Assembly: GCF_009760925.1 (NCBI RefSeq) | Contig: NZ_VRLV01000021.1 | Span: 124,001 to 188,000 of the forward strand | Reading direction: 5' to 3' | Origin: Nonomuraea typhae | GTDB lineage: Bacteria > Actinomycetota > Actinomycetes > Streptosporangiales > Streptosporangiaceae | Length of the DNA: 64,000 nt | Shown: piece after piece, positions 61,994 through 64,000 of the stretch | Position numbering within the stretch: position 1 is the stretch's first letter | How the letters are laid out: every line of letters begins with the position of its first letter | Program-made: the position numbers and the translations under genes | Notes under the pieces: generated by a model | Told to the model about the DNA's origin: nothing | The model's input: only the letters and a program-made list of their open reading frames with translations | Database searches by the model: none

Positions 61994-62704
61994 ATGGCTT
62001 ACGTCGTAACAGGCGGCAGCAACGGCATCGGCCTGGCCATCGTCCACCGGCTGCCGGGCCGGGTCGTCGTCATCGACCGCGCCCTCCCGGCGGAGCGGGA
62101 CGACCGCGTGACCACCATCGTCGGCGACGCCGCCGACGAGCGGACGGCCATGGAAGCGGCCGCCAGAGCCGCCCCCCTCGAGGGCTGGGTCAACAACGCC
62201 GCCGTCTTCGGCGACGCGTCGGTGCACGACGCGCCGATCGCGGAGGTCCGCCGCCTGATCGCCGCCAACCTCGACCTCGCCGTCGTGGGCTGCGCGATCG
62301 CGGTCCGGGCCTTCCTCGCCCAGGGTACGGCCGGCGCCATCGTCAACCTGACCTCCCACCAGGCCGCGCGGGCGGTGCCCGGCGCCCTGCCGTACGCCAC
62401 GGCCAAGGCCGCCGTCGAGGGCCTGACCAGGGCCTTGGCGGTGGAGTACGGCAGGCGCGGGATCCGGGTCAACGCCGTGGCCCCGGGCTCGGTGGCCACG
62501 GGCAGGTACGCGCGCCTGGTCACCCCGGAGGTGGAGCGGGAGATGGCCCGCCTGCACCCGATCGGCAGGGTGGCCGAGGCGGATGAAATCGCGCGGGTGG
62601 TGGCGTTCCTGTTGTCGGAGGCGGCCTCGTTCGTCAACGGCGCGACGGTCCCGGTGGACGGCGGCAGGACGGCCCTCGGATTCGACCCCGAAGCACGGGA
62701 ATGA
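61994..62704 (+). CDS. SDR-family oxidoreductase
   Basis: 236-aa classical [15 protein letters not shown] at the start, [16 protein letters not shown] for the catalytic Ser, [10 protein letters not shown] for Tyr/Lys, and the C-terminal [12 protein letters not shown]. The Asp after beta-2 (VVIDRALP) suggests NAD(H). No clear ribosome site before the ATG. Its TGA stop is the first part of the Zur-like box of the L31 gene. Confidence 0.87.
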   Translation: MAYVVTGGSNGIGLAIVHRLPGRVVVIDRALPAERDDRVTTIVGDAADERTAMEAAARAAPLEGWVNNAAVFGDASVHDAPIAEVRRLIAANLDLAVVGCAIAVRAFLAQGTAGAIVNLTSHQAARAVPGALPYATAKAAVEGLTRALAVEYGRRGIRVNAVAPGSVATGRYARLVTPEVEREMARLHPIGRVAEADEIARVVAFLLSEAASFVNGATVPVDGGRTALGFDPEARE

Positions 62705-62716
62705 AAACCATTGCCA
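62702..62716 (+). promoter_or_regulatory. Zur-box-like site before the L31 gene
   Basis: TGAAAACCATTGCCA, an imperfect palindrome matching the TGAAAAnnnTTTTCA-type Zur box of actinobacteria apart from two changes in the right half-site. It lies 16 nt before the rpmE2 ATG. Zinc-free L31 genes are established Zur targets, which supports the call. Confidence 0.55.
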
Positions 62717-62732
62717 CGTGGTTGAGGCGGCC

Positions 62733-62978
62733 ATGAAGAAGAACCTGCACCCCGCGTACCGTCCCGTCGTCTTCCGTGACAAGAGCGCGGACTACGCCTT
62801 CCTCACCCGGTCGACCCGCATCAGCGAGCAGACGATCGAGTGGACCGACGGCAACACCTACCCGGTGGTGGACGTGGACGTCTCCTCGGCCAGCCACCCC
62901 TTCTACACCGGCCGCGGCCGCATCCTGGACACCGCGGGCCGGGTCGAGCGCTTCCAGCAGCGCTACGGCAAGAAGTGA
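62733..62978 (+). CDS. rpmE2: 50S ribosomal protein L31 type B (zinc-independent)
   Basis: 81 aa. [49 protein letters not shown] and [11 protein letters not shown] are the type B L31 hallmarks. The zinc-binding Cys of type A L31 are absent and there is no Cys in the protein. Made under zinc limitation, it replaces the zinc-containing paralogue on the 50S subunit and so frees zinc. Ends 1 nt before the stop of the convergent PfkB gene. Confidence 0.95.
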   Translation: MKKNLHPAYRPVVFRDKSADYAFLTRSTRISEQTIEWTDGNTYPVVDVDVSSASHPFYTGRGRILDTAGRVERFQQRYGKK

Positions 62979-62979
62979 G

Positions 62980-63867
62980 TCACGGGGCGAACCGCCCCAG
63001 GTCCGACCGGGTGGGAAGCGTCTCCCACTCGCTGGCTCCCGTGGTGGCGGCGGCGCTCAGCGCGGCGCCCCGCTGGAGGCGTTCCGGCGGCGTGAGCCCG
63101 TCCAGCGCGGCGGAGATGTAGCCGGCCGCGAACGCCTCCTCCGACCCGGCCACGTCCACGATCGGCACCTGTGTCCGCGGCACGTCGTAGCGCATGCGGT
63201 CGGCCCGGACGCTGAAGCCCTTCGCGCCCCGGCTGACGACCACCTCCCGCTCCGCGGTGAGCGCGGGTTTGACCAGGTCCAGCTCGTCCTGGCTGACGAA
63301 CAGCAGGTGGGAGGCGCAGGCCAGCTCGCCGAGCACCTCCTCGGCCGTGCGCACCGACGGCCACAGCGAGGGCCGGTAGGTGACCGCGAAGGAGATGAGC
63401 GCCTCGGCGTTGCGCGCGGCGTTGACCGCGATGCGGACCGCCTCCAGGCAGTCGTGGCTGAGCGCCGCGGTGGTGCCGGTGACGTGCAGAAGCCGCGCGG
63501 ACCCGATCCGGTCGATGGGGACGTTGCCCGGCGCCAGCCGGGTTCCGGCGGAGCCGCCGTGATAGTAGGAGGTCAGGCCGGGGTAGCCGACCCTGGACTC
63601 CTTCAGCAGCAACCCCGTGGTGGCGCTGTCGTCCACCCGCGTGTCGGCGATGTCCACGCCCTCGCCGCGCAGCACGGACAGCGCCCGCGCGCCCAGCTCG
63701 TCCGCGCCCACCTTGCCGAGGAAGGCCACCCGGTGCCCGAGCCGTGCCAGCCCGACGGCCAGGGAGAACTCCGGCCCGCACACGTCGAGCCTGGCCTCGC
63801 TGTCATGACGGACCCGGCCGCTGGAGACGACACCCATGGCGGCGCCCAGGGTGTACACATCGCTCAT
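62980..63867 (-). CDS. PfkB-family carbohydrate-kinase-like protein with altered catalytic motif
   Basis: 295-aa ribokinase-fold protein of the KDG-kinase-like group: FSLAVGLARLGHRVAFLGKVGADELG is the first PfkB signature region. The second signature, normally DTxGAGDxF, reads DVAGSEEAF: the Gly-Ala-Gly-Asp anion hole and catalytic Asp are Gly-Ser-Glu-Glu. Glu could substitute for Asp only in part, so activity is doubtful; a sugar-binding regulatory role is possible. Faces L31 tail-to-tail. Confidence 0.83.
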   Translation of the reverse strand: MSDVYTLGAAMGVVSSGRVRHDSEARLDVCGPEFSLAVGLARLGHRVAFLGKVGADELGARALSVLRGEGVDIADTRVDDSATTGLLLKESRVGYPGLTSYYHGGSAGTRLAPGNVPIDRIGSARLLHVTGTTAALSHDCLEAVRIAVNAARNAEALISFAVTYRPSLWPSVRTAEEVLGELACASHLLFVSQDELDLVKPALTAEREVVVSRGAKGFSVRADRMRYDVPRTQVPIVDVAGSEEAFAAGYISAALDGLTPPERLQRGAALSAAATTGASEWETLPTRSDLGRFAP

Positions 63868-64000
63868 GGGGCCCGACTGTAGCCGCCCATAACGGATTTT
63901 TCTGCTCCACCCCAGGTCAACCGCATGGTCAAAAGTTTCTTGTCACTTTGGCCAACTTTCTTCTCGCTTCACGCCTCCAAGTAAGTGAGGAAACCGGCTA
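63868..64000. promoter_or_regulatory. AT-rich upstream region at window end
   Basis: 133 nt without a gene, notably AT-rich for this genome. TGGTCAAAAG and CTTTGGCCA form an imperfect inverted repeat around 63924-63953. Probably a promoter region for the PfkB gene and/or a gene outside the window. Confidence 0.4.

Noticed and set aside
61868-62782. Long N-terminal extension of the MFS transporter frame
   Set aside because: It overlaps the SDR gene on the other strand and is polar and low-complexity; the first membrane helix begins right after ATG 61867.

Overview
The window is about 72% GC, gene-dense and codes on both strands with the strong third-position GC of a filamentous actinomycete. 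Supporting signs are a geosmin synthase, Tat and lipoprotein exports, an AfsR-like regulator, an XRE/DUF5753 + DUF397 pair, a SigE-type ECF sigma factor and many GTG starts. My inference is an actinobacterium of the Streptomyces/Streptosporangium kind; the genus cannot be fixed from the sequence.

Layout. 1-4448: a geosmin synthase lying between two family 2B (cNMP-domain) encapsulin shell genes, all translationally coupled and closed by a hairpin. 4590-7905: secreted hydrolase, hemerythrin-like protein, MazG-like pyrophosphohydrolase, a small lipoprotein whose ribosome-binding site is buried in a perfect hairpin, and a PPOX-fold protein. 7996-13653: DHA2 exporter, RecD2 helicase, a conserved protein and an SDR. 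13650-15916 (minus): SDR, methyltransferase and TetR in one operon, read away from a perfect 23-bp palindrome. 16033-25927: exported glycan and peptide enzymes (GH29-like multidomain protein, beta-helix protein, GHL10-like protein, M14 carboxypeptidase, erythromycin-esterase-like protein). 25924-32124: Ser/Thr kinase, AfsR/BTAD regulator and a divergent exporter. 32125-32429: an intrinsic terminator running straight into a 25-bp tandem repeat. 32430-37582: secreted hydrolase, beta-carbonic anhydrase, small membrane proteins, SRPBCC protein, hydrolase and 2-hydroxyacid dehydrogenase.

37668-45699 is a nine-gene operon in which every junction is a 4-nt ATGA overlap: peptide-type ABC importer, luciferase-like monooxygenase, two CMD/AhpD-fold proteins, a VOC protein and an OsmC protein. 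It matches the substrate-unknown gene set known from the KPN_01854/Avi_7170 families. 45724-53416: GH2 beta-galactosidase, an HTH protein, an orphan condensation-like protein with a lost active site, a lipase-like hydrolase, a mycothiol-dependent-isomerase-like protein carrying an in-frame repeat, and an ArsR + SRPBCC pair behind a palindromic operator. 53413-58645: putative sigma regulator, ECF sigma factor, AraC regulator, flavoprotein and XRE/DUF397 pair. 58650-64000: a decayed methyltransferase, RecQ, an MFS transporter, an SDR, zinc-independent L31 with a Zur-like box, and a PfkB-family protein with an altered catalytic motif.

The most interesting parts are the two-shell geosmin compartment locus and the nine-gene transporter/oxidoreductase operon. 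No tRNA, rRNA, CRISPR array, transposase or integrase was recognised.
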